Positions 15,070 to 26,410 of a stretch of 64,000 bases of DNA are shown piece after piece (the first letter of the stretch is position 1; every line of letters begins with the position of its first letter). The stretch is from Eubacteriales bacterium (GTDB lineage: Bacteria > Bacillota > Clostridia > Acetivibrionales > JANLFN01). Below the pieces are notes generated by a model. That model made no database searches and was not told the origin of the DNA. It saw only the letters and a list, made by a program, of their open reading frames with translations. The stretch covers positions 1-64,000 of the forward strand of contig JANLFN010000007.1 in assembly GCA_024655885.1 (NCBI GenBank). The letters are read 5' to 3'. The translations under genes and the position numbers were made by a program.

Positions 15070-16548
15070 TCACAGTATGATGCAGATCAACCCTCCGCTG
15101 CCCTCATTGATAATTTTCTGCAGGGTTTCCTGCAGCTTGAGCTGGGCATCTTCAGGCATCCTGTACAGCTTGTTATGGAGTCCTTCACTCACAAGCTCGT
15201 GCAGCGATTTTCCAAACATGTTGGATTCCCATATCTTGCGTTTGTCATTTTCAAATTCTTTTAACAGATAGTTGATCAGCTCTTCCGACTGTTTTTCTGT
15301 TCCCACCAGGGGGGCTATCTCCGTTTCAATATCCGCCCTGATCATATGAATGGACGGGGCGCTGGCACGCAGCTTAATGCCGAATTTATTGCCCTGCTTG
15401 ATAATCTCTGGCTCCTCCAGCGACATTTCTTCAAGCTGTGGGGATACGATGCCGTACCCTTTTACCTTGACCTCGTGCAAGGCATATTCCACTCTTTCAT
15501 ATTCCTTCTTCACCCTGGACAATTCCTTCATGATGCCGATGAGCTTATGCTCGCTTTCAATATCCAGACCCGTCATCTCGCTGAGTGTCTGGTAAAACAA
15601 CCCGTCTGCCGTACTCACTTCAACAAGTATGGTCCCATCCCCCAGGTTAATCCTGTCTACATTGGCCTTCTTAATAAAATCATATTCTCCAAACTTTCCT
15701 ATGGAGTCTTTAACTTCTCTGATTTTTCCAACGCCCTTGAATACTTCCCTGATGGCGTTTAACATTTCGACTCTAAGCCAGTAGTCTTCATCCAAGGCTT
15801 CAATCCACCTTGGAATATTAATTCCGATTTCGCAAATCGGAAATTCCAGCAGAATTCTTTCCATGATGTTGTTCACATCTTCAATCCTCATTTGAGCACA
15901 GTTCATATTGATTACAGGTACTTCATATTTCCCTTCAAGCTCTTCCTTTAACCGTAAAGTGTCATCGTCGTATGGCCTTGTGGAGTTTAATACAATGACA
16001 AAGGGCTTGTTAATCTCCTTTAATTCACTAATAACCCTCTTCTCTGCGTCTACATATTCCTCCCGGCTAATATCCGTTATACTTCCATCCGTTATTATCA
16101 CCAGGCCTATGGTGGAATGTTCATTGATAACCTTTTTCGTGCCGATTTCCGCTGCCTCTTCAAAGGGGATCTGGTAGTCAAACCACGGTGTTGTCACCAT
16201 CCTTGGAGCATTGTTTTCCATATGGCCGATGGCACCCTTTACCAGGTATCCCACACAGTCAATCAACCGGACTTTAAGCTGCACGTTTTCATCTAACACA
16301 ATTTCCACTGCCTCATTAGGCACAAACTTTGGCTCAGTGGTCATTATTGTACGCCCTGCGGCACTTTGCGGCAGCTCATCCTTGGCTCTTTCTCTCTGGT
16401 ATGTATTTTCTATATTGGGTATGACCAGTAAATCCATAAACCTCTTTATAAAAGTAGATTTTCCTGTCCTTACCGGACCCACAACGCCTATATAAATGTC
16501 CCCCTGGGTCCTTTCCGCTATTTGCTGGTAAATGTCGTATTTATCCAC
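15070..16548 (-). CDS. spoIVA: Stage IV sporulation protein A (SpoIVA), 492 aa
   Basis: SpoIVA is the ATPase that polymerises on the outer forespore membrane and forms the basement layer of the spore coat. The Walker A-like motif GPVRTGKST, the conserved ELPQSAAGRTIMTTEPKFVP stretch, and the C-terminal INEGSGGLICIIL anchor tail are diagnostic. The GTG at 16548 is chosen because the GGGGGG ribosome site sits six bases upstream; a TTG two codons earlier abuts it. From that start the protein aligns end to end with the 492-residue Bacillus homologue. Family knowledge predicts mother-cell sigma-E control, but I could not identify a convincing sigma-E promoter. Confidence 0.97.
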   Translation of the reverse strand: MDKYDIYQQIAERTQGDIYIGVVGPVRTGKSTFIKRFMDLLVIPNIENTYQRERAKDELPQSAAGRTIMTTEPKFVPNEAVEIVLDENVQLKVRLIDCVGYLVKGAIGHMENNAPRMVTTPWFDYQIPFEEAAEIGTKKVINEHSTIGLVIITDGSITDISREEYVDAEKRVISELKEINKPFVIVLNSTRPYDDDTLRLKEELEGKYEVPVINMNCAQMRIEDVNNIMERILLEFPICEIGINIPRWIEALDEDYWLRVEMLNAIREVFKGVGKIREVKDSIGKFGEYDFIKKANVDRINLGDGTILVEVSTADGLFYQTLSEMTGLDIESEHKLIGIMKELSRVKKEYERVEYALHEVKVKGYGIVSPQLEEMSLEEPEIIKQGNKFGIKLRASAPSIHMIRADIETEIAPLVGTEKQSEELINYLLKEFENDKRKIWESNMFGKSLHELVSEGLHNKLYRMPEDAQLKLQETLQKIINEGSGGLICIIL

Positions 16549-16715
16549 CCGCAACCCCCCTTATATTTATTAAAACAGCCCTACAAAGCCAATGTTCAAC
16601 CATACAATAAATACCCTGAATGCACATATGTCACCTTTACCTTGTACTTATAATAAATATATGTCTTTATTCCACCAATATTACAAAAAGAATTTTGTTT
16701 TCTCTTGAAAAATGG

Positions 16716-16750
16716 CAAAAAAATAAAGGGACCCTTGCCTGCCCCTTTGT
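16716..16750 (-). terminator. Terminator of the der-plsY-gpsA operon
   Basis: On the minus strand AAAGGG pairs with CCCTTT across a 12-nt loop and is followed by ATTTTTTT. It starts ten bases after the gpsA stop codon. The plus strand also ends in a T-run, so it may work both ways. Confidence 0.7.
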
Positions 16751-16759
16751 TTTTTTGTA

Positions 16760-17782
16760 TTACAGCCACTCATCACAGCCTGCCTTATCATTTTCACTTT
16801 TCCTGTCCCTCATCATTAAATCAACAACGGCCTGTTTTGCGTTTTTACCCTTGAACAGGACATTGTACGCTTCGGTGGTAATAGGCATGGAGATATTTTT
16901 TCGTTTTGCCAGTTCAAATGCCGCTCTGGTCGTAACCACACCTTCCACTACCATTTTCACCTCATCCAATGCCTCCTCCAGTGTCTTCCCCTGGCCTATC
17001 AGTATGCCGGCGCGCCGGTTTCTGCTGTGCATACTGGTACAGGTCACTATCAAATCTCCTATTCCTGAAAGGCCGGCAAAGGTATACTGGTTGGCTCCTA
17101 GGGAAACCCCAAGCCTGGAAATTTCCGCTATCCCTCTGGTCATAAGGGCGGCTTTGGTATTGTCCCCAAACCCCAAACCGTCCGACACTCCTGCACACAG
17201 GGCTATAATATTCTTTAAAGCCCCTCCGAGCTCGACTCCTACAATGTCATAATTGGTATACACCCTGAATTGGGGAGACATGAAAACATTTTGGACAAAC
17301 CTCGCCGCATCGGTATTTGCAGATGCAGCAACAACCGCAGTAGGTATATTCCTCGCTACTTCCTCGGCATGGCTGGGGCCTGAAAGCACCACGGTCTCCG
17401 CCTGTGGGATTTCCTGGCCGATAACCTGGGACAATCTTAAGCCTGTCCCTTCCTCAAGGCCTTTGGAGCAGCAAACAACGATATCGCCCTTTTTTAGATA
17501 CTTTCCCAGGGTTCTGGCATTTTCCCGGATTGTCTGGGAAGGTGTTACAAGGATTATGGTTGTGGAGCCTGCGAGCGCCTTCTCAAGGTCACTGGTGCAA
17601 ACAATACTTTCAGGGATGGACACTCCCGGGAGTTTTTGCGTGTGCTCCCGCACCTGGTTTATCATTTGGACTTCATCTTCAAAGCAGGACCACATCTTAA
17701 CAGAATGGCCGTTGCCGCATAGCAGTATTGACAGGGCGGTACCCCAACTGCCGGCGCCTATTATGGAAATGTTCGTCTTCAT
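16760..17782 (-). CDS. gpsA: Glycerol-3-phosphate dehydrogenase [NAD(P)+] GpsA, 340 aa
   Basis: A cytoplasmic enzyme reducing dihydroxyacetone phosphate to sn-glycerol-3-phosphate, the entry step of phospholipid synthesis. The N-terminal Rossmann motif is IIGAGSWGTAL (about residues 7-17). LSGPSHAEEV, the catalytic-lysine region GGALKNIIALCAGVSDG and the C-terminal FAGLSGIGDLIVTC are all typical. GGGGGATTTGA precedes the ATG. The product feeds PlsY, encoded immediately upstream in the same direction (168-base gap). The der-plsY-gpsA-spoIVA order is common in Clostridia. Confidence 0.96.
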   Translation of the reverse strand: MKTNISIIGAGSWGTALSILLCGNGHSVKMWSCFEDEVQMINQVREHTQKLPGVSIPESIVCTSDLEKALAGSTTIILVTPSQTIRENARTLGKYLKKGDIVVCCSKGLEEGTGLRLSQVIGQEIPQAETVVLSGPSHAEEVARNIPTAVVAASANTDAARFVQNVFMSPQFRVYTNYDIVGVELGGALKNIIALCAGVSDGLGFGDNTKAALMTRGIAEISRLGVSLGANQYTFAGLSGIGDLIVTCTSMHSRNRRAGILIGQGKTLEEALDEVKMVVEGVVTTRAAFELAKRKNISMPITTEAYNVLFKGKNAKQAVVDLMMRDRKSENDKAGCDEWL

Positions 17783-17950
17783 TCAAATCCCCCACGATCT
17801 CTAATTGCCCAGCCATTTGTTTACGCAAGGCTTAAATATTTTTATTTATTATGTAAATTCCGGAATCCTTTTTTCGTAACCTCTGAGTTGCTTAGCTCTC
17901 AACAATTCCGTCATACCTGTTCCTAATCCTTTCCTCAGCTTCTCAACCTC

Positions 17951-18580
17951 TCAGTTGCTTCTCTTTCCACCCAGTTTTGACTCAGAACCTGCAAAAATTC
18001 TTTCAATATTGGAGCGATGCCTGATTATGGCTAAAAAGCTTATCACAAGCGCAAAGATGATGAATGCCGGGCTTTTGTGGAATACCGGGATGGCTGCAAC
18101 TACAGGAAACAGCGCGGATGCCAGCACCGACCCCAGTGAAACATATCTGGTAGCCGCCACGGTGATGAGAAAAACTCCAAAGAGCATAAGCCCTATTTTC
18201 CAGTCCATCATCAGCACTACAGAAAAGGATGTCAATATGCCCTTTCCGCCTTTAAATCCGAAATACACAGGCCAGTTGTGGCCGATCACCGCGGATACGC
18301 CCCCCAGCATCACACCAAGTTTTCCCATTCCCTCCACATTGCCGATGATGTAAAGCCCTGCCAGGCAGGCTATGACCCCTTTGAGCACGTCGCCGATGAT
18401 AACAAAGAAGGCCGCGGTTTTGCCCAGGTTTCTCAGTGTATTTGTAGTACCGGCATTACCGCTTCCCATGGTTCTGATATCGACCCCATAAAATTTGCCC
18501 ACGATCAGGGAAGAATTGGCACTTCCCAGCAAATAGCCCACAGCCGCCACTAAGACAGCCTTTATTGCTAAAGTCAACAA
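17951..18580 (-). CDS. plsY: Acyl-phosphate:glycerol-3-phosphate acyltransferase PlsY, 209 aa
   Basis: PlsY is an integral membrane enzyme that moves the acyl group from acyl-phosphate to glycerol-3-phosphate, making lysophosphatidic acid. Motifs visible are [12 protein letters not shown] (glycerol-phosphate binding), [15 protein letters not shown] and about six transmembrane helices. The C-terminal tail is basic. The TTG at 18580 has AAGGAGA seven bases upstream; the next codon is also TTG and overlaps the der stop. Coupled to der and upstream of gpsA, which makes its substrate. Confidence 0.95.
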   Translation of the reverse strand: MLTLAIKAVLVAAVGYLLGSANSSLIVGKFYGVDIRTMGSGNAGTTNTLRNLGKTAAFFVIIGDVLKGVIACLAGLYIIGNVEGMGKLGVMLGGVSAVIGHNWPVYFGFKGGKGILTSFSVVLMMDWKIGLMLFGVFLITVAATRYVSLGSVLASALFPVVAAIPVFHKSPAFIIFALVISFLAIIRHRSNIERIFAGSESKLGGKRSN

Positions 18581-19908
18581 ATAGATCTCTCCTTATCTCT
18601 TTCTCTATGAATAAACCGGATGGGAGTACCCTCAAAACCAAAATTTTTCCTGAGCTGGTTTTCAAGATACCTTTCGTAGGAATAATGCATAAGCTCCATG
18701 TCATTTATAAATAGTACAAATGTAGGCGGTTTTATTCCCGATTGGGTCATGTAGTAAATTTTCAGCCTTTTTCCCTTATCTGAAGGCGGCTGCACCATAG
18801 CAACGGCTTCATTCACAAGGTCGTTCAGCATTCCCGTGGATACCCGGAAAGAAGCCTGGTTGGATACATACTTTATAAGTTCATAGAGTTTGTTCACCCT
18901 TTGCCCGGTGAGAGCGGAAATAAAAAGGACCGGAGCATAGGTCATAAATCCCAGCTTTTCTAAAACGGCCTTCCTGTATTCTTCCAGCGTGCCTGTGCTT
19001 TTTTCCACAAGATCCCACTTATTGACCACGATGATGGAAGCTTTTCCCTGGTCATGAGCATACCCGGCAATTTTAGTATCCTGTTCGGTAACGCCGTCTG
19101 CGGCATCAATGAGGAGCAGGCACACATCGGCTCTTTCAATGGCGGTCCATGATCGGATGGTGCTGTATCTTTCAATATTTTCGGTAATCCTGCTCTTTCT
19201 CCGTATTCCGGCGGTATCAATAAACAGGTACTTATCTTCCCCATTTTCTACAAAAGTATCGATGGCATCCCTGGTAGTCCCGGGGATATCACTGACAATG
19301 ACCCGTTCCTCACCCAGTATTTTGTTTATAAGTGAGGATTTTCCCACATTGGGCTTGCCCACAACGGCAATCTTGATAACATCTTCATCATACTCATCCT
19401 CATCCTTTTGAGGAAAGTACTTGTAGATTTCATCCAGTAAATCTCCCATTCCCAGTCCGTGTATGGAGGATATGGGCATCAGATCTCCCAACCCGAGATT
19501 ATAGAATTCATAGACCTCCGGGGGAGTTTCACCCACCCTGTCCACCTTGTTCACGGCCACAACCACAGGCTTATTCGTTTTCCGCAGCATGGCGGCCACT
19601 TCCTTGTCCGACGCGGTCACTCCATCCTTTGCATCAACCATAAACACAATTACATCCGCGGTTTCAACGGCAATTTCCGCCTGCCTTTTCATCTGCTGCA
19701 GGATCTTATCTTCGGCATAAGGCTCAATGCCGCCTGTATCTATAAGCGTAAACTTTCTATTTCTCCATTCCACCTCCGTATAGATCCTGTCACGGGTTAC
19801 ACCGGGGGTATCTTCAACAATCGAAATCCTTCTTCCTGCAATATAATTAAAAAATGTAGATTTTCCTACATTTGGCCTGCCAACAACAGCTACAACCGGT
19901 TTCGCCAA
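18574..19908 (-). CDS. der: Ribosome biogenesis GTPase Der (EngA), 444 aa
   Basis: Der is a double-GTPase factor for 50S subunit assembly. Two tandem G domains are visible: G1 GRPNVGKST with NKVD, and G1' GKPNVGKSS with NKWD, followed by a C-terminal KH-like domain (about residues 350-444). The ORF could extend to a GTG at 19917, but GGAGGTG then abuts it. The TTG at 19908 is correctly spaced and gives the canonical [13 protein letters not shown] start. The stop overlaps plsY. Upstream on the same strand is the DUF512 gene, 42 bases away. Confidence 0.96.
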   Translation of the reverse strand: MAKPVVAVVGRPNVGKSTFFNYIAGRRISIVEDTPGVTRDRIYTEVEWRNRKFTLIDTGGIEPYAEDKILQQMKRQAEIAVETADVIVFMVDAKDGVTASDKEVAAMLRKTNKPVVVAVNKVDRVGETPPEVYEFYNLGLGDLMPISSIHGLGMGDLLDEIYKYFPQKDEDEYDEDVIKIAVVGKPNVGKSSLINKILGEERVIVSDIPGTTRDAIDTFVENGEDKYLFIDTAGIRRKSRITENIERYSTIRSWTAIERADVCLLLIDAADGVTEQDTKIAGYAHDQGKASIIVVNKWDLVEKSTGTLEEYRKAVLEKLGFMTYAPVLFISALTGQRVNKLYELIKYVSNQASFRVSTGMLNDLVNEAVAMVQPPSDKGKRLKIYYMTQSGIKPPTFVLFINDMELMHYSYERYLENQLRKNFGFEGTPIRFIHRERDKERSIC

Positions 19909-19950
19909 ACACTTCACCTCCGATTTTTGCGGTTTACCATTTAAAGACTG

Positions 19951-21273
19951 TTACGGGGCACCTAGTACTTTATCTACAAAATCCTTTCCGTTATTTTCCA
20001 CCACGGTTATTTTAACATCCAGTCCCCCTTCCAGCATGGCCACAGTGAAATCATCCAGCAGCAGTTCTTCCCCCGCTTTCAGCATGCTTCTGCAAATCAA
20101 CAGCTCTGTGCCCAGGTCCACACCCGACAACTGGGACATGATGTCTCTCCCTGTCAAAAGGCCCGTTACCGTGATATTTTCCCCAAAAAAGTCGTTTTTT
20201 ATTTTATATACGGATATGGTCAACCCCCGGTACTTCTTCTCCACTGCTTCACACATTTCCTTGATATATCTATACGCCAGAACTCCCGTGGCAATGCTTA
20301 TATGCCTTTCTTGGGCCAGCCGGCCGCCGGGGAGGCTTTTCAAACTTTCATTGAACTCATCCCGCAAAGAGGCTATCAGCCCTACGCCGTTTTCTATCTG
20401 GGGAAAGTCCTCATATACCTCATAATCAGGTATCTCAATCCCGGCCATTATGTAAAACTCGTCCGCAATATAGACAATTCTCGATTTTAAGGTTTGAAAC
20501 ATCTTCCTTTGCCATCCCTCCACCTGTTTTACAACCTCAGCGGAGGATTCCTTATCATAAGGGGCCAATTCGCAAAGGCCCTCCCTGTATTTTGTTATCC
20601 CTACAGGTACTACGGATATACTCTTCATACCGGGGTAAAGCTTTACCAAGTCGGAAAGGGTACGGTCAAGCTCCCTGCCGTCATTTACATTTCTGCACAG
20701 TACAATTTGGCAGTTAACCGTTATACCGCCGTCTACAAGCTTTTTAATTCTATCCATGACATTTCCGGCATGCCTGTTTTTCAGCATATATTTTCTCAGC
20801 CCGGGGTTGGTCGTATGCACCGATATATTGATTGGCGCCATTCTATACCGGATAATCCGGTCTATATCCTCATCCGAAACATTAGTCAAAGTGATATAGC
20901 TGCCTGTAAGAAAGGACAGCCTGGAGTCGTCGTCCTTAAAGTATAAAGTTTTCCTCAACCCCTTGGGAAGCTGGTCGATAAAACAGAAGATACACTTGTT
21001 GCGGCAGCTTTTTGTTTCATCAATCATGGAATTTCGAAATTCTATTCCCAGATCTTCATATTCATCTTTTTCTATATCGACTTCCCATATCTCGCCAGAA
21101 GGCTTTTGAACTTTAACAACAATATTTTCACCGGTTATAAGAAACCTATAGTCAAAAATGTCCCTTATTCCCGCACCATTGATAGATAACAAGACATCTC
21201 CCTGTTCAATTCCAGCCTCTTGGGCAATGCTCCCGGCCGACACGCTATAAACACTTACTGTATTACGGCTCAC
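19951..21273 (-). CDS. DUF512 family protein with PDZ and radical-SAM-like cysteines, 440 aa
   Basis: Members sit next to der in many Clostridia; their biochemical role is not established. An N-terminal PDZ-like domain (about residues 1-65, SVSAGSIAQEAGIEQGDVLL) precedes a radical-SAM-like core with the CRNKCIFCF cluster motif (CX3CX2C, near residue 90) and the DUF512 C-terminal half. GTG at 21273 is chosen because GGGAGG lies six bases upstream. The longer frame to 21357 starts in sequence with no ribosome site. Its distance to der (42 bases) suggests one operon with ribosome-assembly and lipid genes. Confidence 0.88.
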   Translation of the reverse strand: MSRNTVSVYSVSAGSIAQEAGIEQGDVLLSINGAGIRDIFDYRFLITGENIVVKVQKPSGEIWEVDIEKDEYEDLGIEFRNSMIDETKSCRNKCIFCFIDQLPKGLRKTLYFKDDDSRLSFLTGSYITLTNVSDEDIDRIIRYRMAPINISVHTTNPGLRKYMLKNRHAGNVMDRIKKLVDGGITVNCQIVLCRNVNDGRELDRTLSDLVKLYPGMKSISVVPVGITKYREGLCELAPYDKESSAEVVKQVEGWQRKMFQTLKSRIVYIADEFYIMAGIEIPDYEVYEDFPQIENGVGLIASLRDEFNESLKSLPGGRLAQERHISIATGVLAYRYIKEMCEAVEKKYRGLTISVYKIKNDFFGENITVTGLLTGRDIMSQLSGVDLGTELLICRSMLKAGEELLLDDFTVAMLEGGLDVKITVVENNGKDFVDKVLGAP

Positions 21274-21410
21274 AAAAAACCTCCCTGGATGCCGTCTAAG
21301 GTCTTTTTTATATAAATACTCGATCTTCCAGAAGAGTATACTCTTTAATATTAGCATATATAAAGGCTTATAACAAATATAAGTTTAAACCTTTTATATA
21401 GGCACACACA

Positions 21411-21442
21411 AAAAGCAGCAGTACATGCGCTGCTGCTTTTTA
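21411..21442 (-). terminator. Terminator after rpmF
   Basis: AAAAGCAGCAG (21411-21421) pairs with CTGCTGCTTTT (21430-21440), and on the minus strand the stem ends in a T-run. It lies 18 bases beyond the rpmF stop and separates it from the DUF512 gene. Confidence 0.88.
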
Positions 21443-21458
21443 TTATTCATCAAACTCT

Positions 21459-21641
21459 CTATTTGGACTCAACCTTGATAACTGGTTTGCCATTATAATA
21501 ACCGCATTCCTTACAAACTCTATGTGGTAACTTTAAAGCGTGGCATTGTGGACATTTAATCAGATTCGGGACCGATAATTTCCACTGGGACCTTCTTTTC
21601 CCCGTTCTTGCCTTTGACCATTTGCGTTTTGGATTTGCCAT
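21459..21641 (-). CDS. rpmF: 50S ribosomal protein L32, 60 aa
   Basis: The N-terminus MANPKRKWSKARTGKRRS is the L32 signature. A CPQCHALKLPHRVCKECGYY segment supplies four cysteines, so this is the zinc-binding form of L32. Length is typical. GGGGAGGTGTAATAC precedes the ATG. It follows the DUF177 gene by 41 bases on the same strand, the standard yceD-rpmF pairing. Confidence 0.97.
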   Translation of the reverse strand: MANPKRKWSKARTGKRRSQWKLSVPNLIKCPQCHALKLPHRVCKECGYYNGKPVIKVESK

Positions 21642-21682
21642 GTATTACACCTCCCCATCCCTATGCAGCCGCTTTGAAATAT

Positions 21683-22180
21683 TCAATTATTTAAAAGGTT
21701 TTTTAAAATTTCCATTTGCAGGTTCATCGGGTTATCTTTACAGCCGCACTCACTTACATTCAAATCCGTCCCACACATAGGACATAGCCCTTTGCAGCTC
21801 TCACTGCAAACCTTTTTCATGGGCAGATTTAAAATGATGTTGTCTATAAAAGCCTTATCAATCACGATATAGCTGCCTTCATAAGTATACGCGTCTGCAT
21901 CCTGGTTTTTCTCAGCACTTATGTAATCTTCCGTTACATCGACGTCCACGCTGCAGGTTACATCTTTAAGGCATCTGTAGCACTTGGCAGTGTACCTGGT
22001 ATAGAGCCTCCCGCGCAGTTTCAGCACTCCGCCTATATTGACAAGGTTGCCTTTAAAAACGACAGGCTCGCCAAATACAGTGCCCGGGTCGATAGAATTT
22101 AGTTCTTCCATCTTCTCATTAAATTCTATATTTAATGAGGCTCCTTCCTTTTTCAAAATATCGGATATGTTCACCTTCAT
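21683..22180 (-). CDS. DUF177/YceD family protein, 165 aa
   Basis: YceD proteins are linked to rRNA processing and 23S accumulation and are nearly always encoded before rpmF, as here. The central CYRCLKDV and C-terminal CKGLCPMCGTDL with SECGC supply cysteines in paired motifs, suggesting a bound zinc. The N-terminus MKVNISDILKKEGASLNIEF is typical. The gene is probably the first of a two-gene operon. Confidence 0.9.
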   Translation of the reverse strand: MKVNISDILKKEGASLNIEFNEKMEELNSIDPGTVFGEPVVFKGNLVNIGGVLKLRGRLYTRYTAKCYRCLKDVTCSVDVDVTEDYISAEKNQDADAYTYEGSYIVIDKAFIDNIILNLPMKKVCSESCKGLCPMCGTDLNVSECGCKDNPMNLQMEILKNLLNN

Positions 22181-22349
22181 ACGGCCACCTCATAAAACCG
22201 ACAAATGATATTATACTAACTAATACATACTTTGTCAATAATTCGATATAAATTAATGCTGTAAATGGTTATTCCCACTTAGGGCATAAAATATTCCTTC
22301 CTAATTTCGCAAAATACATTTTACGCTATGCCTTTATCCCATACATTAC

Positions 22350-22381
22350 AAAAAGCCAGCCAAGAATCAGCCGGCTTTTTA
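22350..22381 (-). terminator. Terminator of pta-ackA
   Basis: AAAAAGCCAGC pairs with GCCGGCTTTTT with one mismatch across a short loop. The minus strand ends in TTTTTG; the stem begins 14 bases after the ackA stop. Confidence 0.88.
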
Positions 22382-22394
22382 TTTCGCCTGAATC

Positions 22395-23591
22395 TCATCG
22401 TTTTATTAACTTCAACGTTTCCCTGGCTATGGCCAACTCCTCATTTGTAGGAATTACCAGTGTCCTCACCTTTGCACCTTCAGCGCTGATATCTATTTCC
22501 CTTCCCCTTTCCTTATTTTTTTCCGGGTCAATGGAAATACCGAGATAATCCATTCCTTCCAAAATGGTCTTTCTCGCCAAACTGCTGTTTTCTCCCACGC
22601 CGGCCGTAAAAACTACCGCGTCAACCCCATTCATTATGGCAGCGTATTCACCGATATATTTTTTGACTTTATAGCAGAACATCTCAATGGCCAATTTAGC
22701 CCTGTCATTTCCTTCGTCGGCTGCCTCTTCCAAATCCCTGAAATCGCTGCTCACCCCAGATATGCCCAGCAAACCGGATTTTTTGTTCAGAAAGTTTTCC
22801 ATATCCCTTACGGACATTCCCTCTTTTCCCATTAAGAAAGTTGCTACAGCAGGGTCGATGGTCCCGCTTCTGGTACCCATGACCAGACCTGCCAGCGGAG
22901 TGAACCCCATGGAGGTATCTATGGATTTTCCGTATTCCACTGCACATACGCTACCCCCATTACCAAGGTGGCACGTAATCAGCTTTAATTCTTCTATGGG
23001 ACGGTTCAGCATGTCAGCGGCTCTGTGGGCTACATAGTTGTGGGAAGTTCCATGGAAGCCGTACTTTCTAACTCCATACTTCTCGTAGATCTCGTAAGGC
23101 AAGGCATACAGGTATGCACGCCTGGGCATGGTCTGGTGGAAAGCCGTGTCAAAAACACCTACCATAGGAGTTTTTGGCATAACCGCTTTACATGCTTCTA
23201 TACCAACCAGATTGGGAGGGTTATGCAGGGGAGCCAACTGGATGCATTCCTCAATCGCCTTTATTACAGCATCGTCGATAATGACTGAGCTGTGGAACTT
23301 CTCGCCGCCGTGCACAATACGGTGTCCAATGGCTCCAATTTCGCTCATATCGGATATAACGCCGATTTTTGGATCTACCAGCGCTTTGATTACCTCTTTA
23401 ATCGCAACCGTATGGTTGGGCAAATTCTTTTCAATAACTACGGCATCGCTTCCGACTTTGGTGTGTTTAAGAAAGGAATTGTCTATTCCTATCCTTTCAC
23501 ATAAACCCTTTGCCAGAACACTCTCGTTTGTCATATCAATCAGTTGATATTTTAAAGAAGAACTGCCGGTATTGATAACTAAAATTTTCAT
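22395..23591 (-). CDS. ackA: Acetate kinase, 398 aa
   Basis: AckA converts acetyl phosphate and ADP to acetate and ATP, the energy-yielding end of acetogenic fermentation. It opens with the family signature [13 protein letters not shown]. The catalytic arginine and histidine regions ([20 protein letters not shown]), HLGNGGS and [10 protein letters not shown] are all intact. Length is standard. It lies 44 bases downstream of pta and shares its operator-bearing promoter. Confidence 0.97.
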   Translation of the reverse strand: MKILVINTGSSSLKYQLIDMTNESVLAKGLCERIGIDNSFLKHTKVGSDAVVIEKNLPNHTVAIKEVIKALVDPKIGVISDMSEIGAIGHRIVHGGEKFHSSVIIDDAVIKAIEECIQLAPLHNPPNLVGIEACKAVMPKTPMVGVFDTAFHQTMPRRAYLYALPYEIYEKYGVRKYGFHGTSHNYVAHRAADMLNRPIEELKLITCHLGNGGSVCAVEYGKSIDTSMGFTPLAGLVMGTRSGTIDPAVATFLMGKEGMSVRDMENFLNKKSGLLGISGVSSDFRDLEEAADEGNDRAKLAIEMFCYKVKKYIGEYAAIMNGVDAVVFTAGVGENSSLARKTILEGMDYLGISIDPEKNKERGREIDISAEGAKVRTLVIPTNEELAIARETLKLIKR

Positions 23592-23635
23592 ACTTGTTCC
23601 ACCCCTAAATTTACAATTTGAAAAGAAAGGACGCC

Positions 23636-24655
<1,020 letters not shown>

Positions 24656-24789
24656 TTATGAAAAGTACTATATTTAAAAATCGTCAGCAGCAAGCATTCG
24701 CGGGAATGCATCCTAATCACGATTTTTATTACCCGGTCCTGTGGTCCTGTACTTATTATTTCACAAATAAAACAACTCACAACATTTTT

Positions 24790-24818
24790 ATTATATACAA
24801 TATGTGCATTGTATACAA
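24790..24818 (-). promoter_or_regulatory. pta-ackA promoter with paired TTGTATACAA operator
   Basis: On the minus strand, TTGTAT (24813-24818) and TATAAT (24790-24795) are separated by 17 bases. Inside lie a perfect palindrome TTGTATACAA (24809-24818) and a near copy TTATATACAA (24791-24800), centred 18 bp apart. The inner edges also form an 8-bp inverted repeat, TATACAAT/ATTGTATA. The pattern suits a dimeric repressor (GntR-like by motif shape), not identified. The rest of the 330-base gap is AT-rich with no gene. Confidence 0.7.
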
Positions 24819-24965
24819 GTTCTCTTATATTAATATTTTGCTTTTTTTGTTAAAATTTTATTCTCTTTTTTGTAATTTATGGAAATGGGACACTCCTCTC
24901 TGAACAAGGGGTATTCCTTTTGCGTTAAGGGATGTTCTCTCTGGATCGGGCAAGGGTATCGGCTC

Positions 24966-26399
24966 TCAAGCCTTATCCATGGCCTCCTTCAACAGCTTAT
25001 TGATAAGCTGAGGGTCGGCCTTTCCCTTCGTTTCCCGCATGGCCTGGCCCACAAGAAAGCCCAGGGCTTTTTCCTTCCCCTTTCTGTAATCCGCCACCGA
25101 CTGAGGATTATTATCCAATACCTTCCGAACCACCGCCGTCAATGCGCCTTCATCGCTGACCACCTCAAGCCCTTCCTCTTTTACGATGGTCTCCGGACCC
25201 TTGCCCGAAAGGAACATTTTCTCAAAGACTTTTTTGGCTATGGTTCCGCTAATTGTGCCTTTTTCGATCAACCCCACCAGCCGGGCAAGGTATCCGGCCG
25301 GGAAAGGAATGTTTTCCACTTCCATGCCCTTTTCCTTTAAAATCCTCATTAAATCTCCCATAATCCAGTTGCTGACCGCCTTGGCATTACTGCTCTGCTT
25401 TACCGCATCATCAAAAAAATCCGACAACACTTTGGATGACGTAAGAATTTCCGCATCATATTCAGGAAGTCCAAACTCACGGACATATCTTTTTTTCCTT
25501 GCATCCGGCAGTTCGGGCAAGGACGCTCTTATGCCCTCCACCCACTCTTTATCGAGGACAATGGGCACCAGGTCCGGTTCGGGGAAGTACCTGTAATCAT
25601 GGGCTTCTTCTTTACTTCTCATGGAAACGCTCAGGCCTCTTTCATCGTCCCAACGCCTGGTCTCCTGAACTACCGTGCCTCCCGACTCAATCTCCCTGAT
25701 TTGCCTTTGCGCTTCCGCCTCCACAGCCCTGACAATAGACCTGAAGGAATTCAGGTTTTTCATCTCGGTCCTTGTCCCTAGCTCCTTTTGTCCTACAGGC
25801 CTCACCGAAAGATTCACATCGGCTCTTAAAGACCCTTCCTGCATTTTGCAGTCGGACACGCCAATAAACTGAAGGATTGACCTTAACTTTTCCATATAGG
25901 CTCTGGCTTCCTCGGCAGACCTTAAGTCAGGCTCTCCCACAATCTCTATCAGAGGCACGCCGCACCGGTTATAGTCCACTAGCGTCCCGGTATCCCACTC
26001 ATCATGCATAAGCTTTCCCGCATCTTCCTCAATATGAATCCTGGTAATACCTACCCTTTTTGTCTTTCCGTCCGTCTCTATGTCAATATAGCCGTTTTTG
26101 CAAAGGGGAAAGTCATACTGTGAAATCTGGTATGCTTTTGGCAGGTCAGGGTAAAAATAGTTTTTCCTGTCCTGTTTGCTGTAATCCGCTATGGTGCAGT
26201 TTGTGGCAAGGCCTGCCCTCACCGCATATTCCACTACTTTTTTATTTAATACCGGCAGGACGCCGGGCATACCGGTGCATATAGGACAGCAATGGGTATT
26301 TTCCTCACCGCCGAATTCCGTTGTACACGAACAATATATTTTGGATTTAGTTGAAAGCTCTGCATGCACTTCCAAGCCTATGACTATTTCGTATTCCAT
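24966..26399 (-). CDS. gatB: Asp-tRNA(Asn)/Glu-tRNA(Gln) amidotransferase subunit B, 477 aa
   Basis: GatB binds the misacylated tRNA and activates it by phosphorylation. The N-terminal cradle domain begins [18 protein letters not shown]; zinc-ligand cysteines occur in YCSCTTEF and THCCPIC. The C-terminal helical YqeY-like domain covers about residues 330-477. GAGGTGAAAGAG precedes the ATG. It follows gatA by 11 bases, completing gatC-gatA-gatB. Confidence 0.97.
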   Translation of the reverse strand: MEYEIVIGLEVHAELSTKSKIYCSCTTEFGGEENTHCCPICTGMPGVLPVLNKKVVEYAVRAGLATNCTIADYSKQDRKNYFYPDLPKAYQISQYDFPLCKNGYIDIETDGKTKRVGITRIHIEEDAGKLMHDEWDTGTLVDYNRCGVPLIEIVGEPDLRSAEEARAYMEKLRSILQFIGVSDCKMQEGSLRADVNLSVRPVGQKELGTRTEMKNLNSFRSIVRAVEAEAQRQIREIESGGTVVQETRRWDDERGLSVSMRSKEEAHDYRYFPEPDLVPIVLDKEWVEGIRASLPELPDARKKRYVREFGLPEYDAEILTSSKVLSDFFDDAVKQSSNAKAVSNWIMGDLMRILKEKGMEVENIPFPAGYLARLVGLIEKGTISGTIAKKVFEKMFLSGKGPETIVKEEGLEVVSDEGALTAVVRKVLDNNPQSVADYRKGKEKALGFLVGQAMRETKGKADPQLINKLLKEAMDKA

Positions 26400-26410
26400 T
26401 CTCTTTCACC

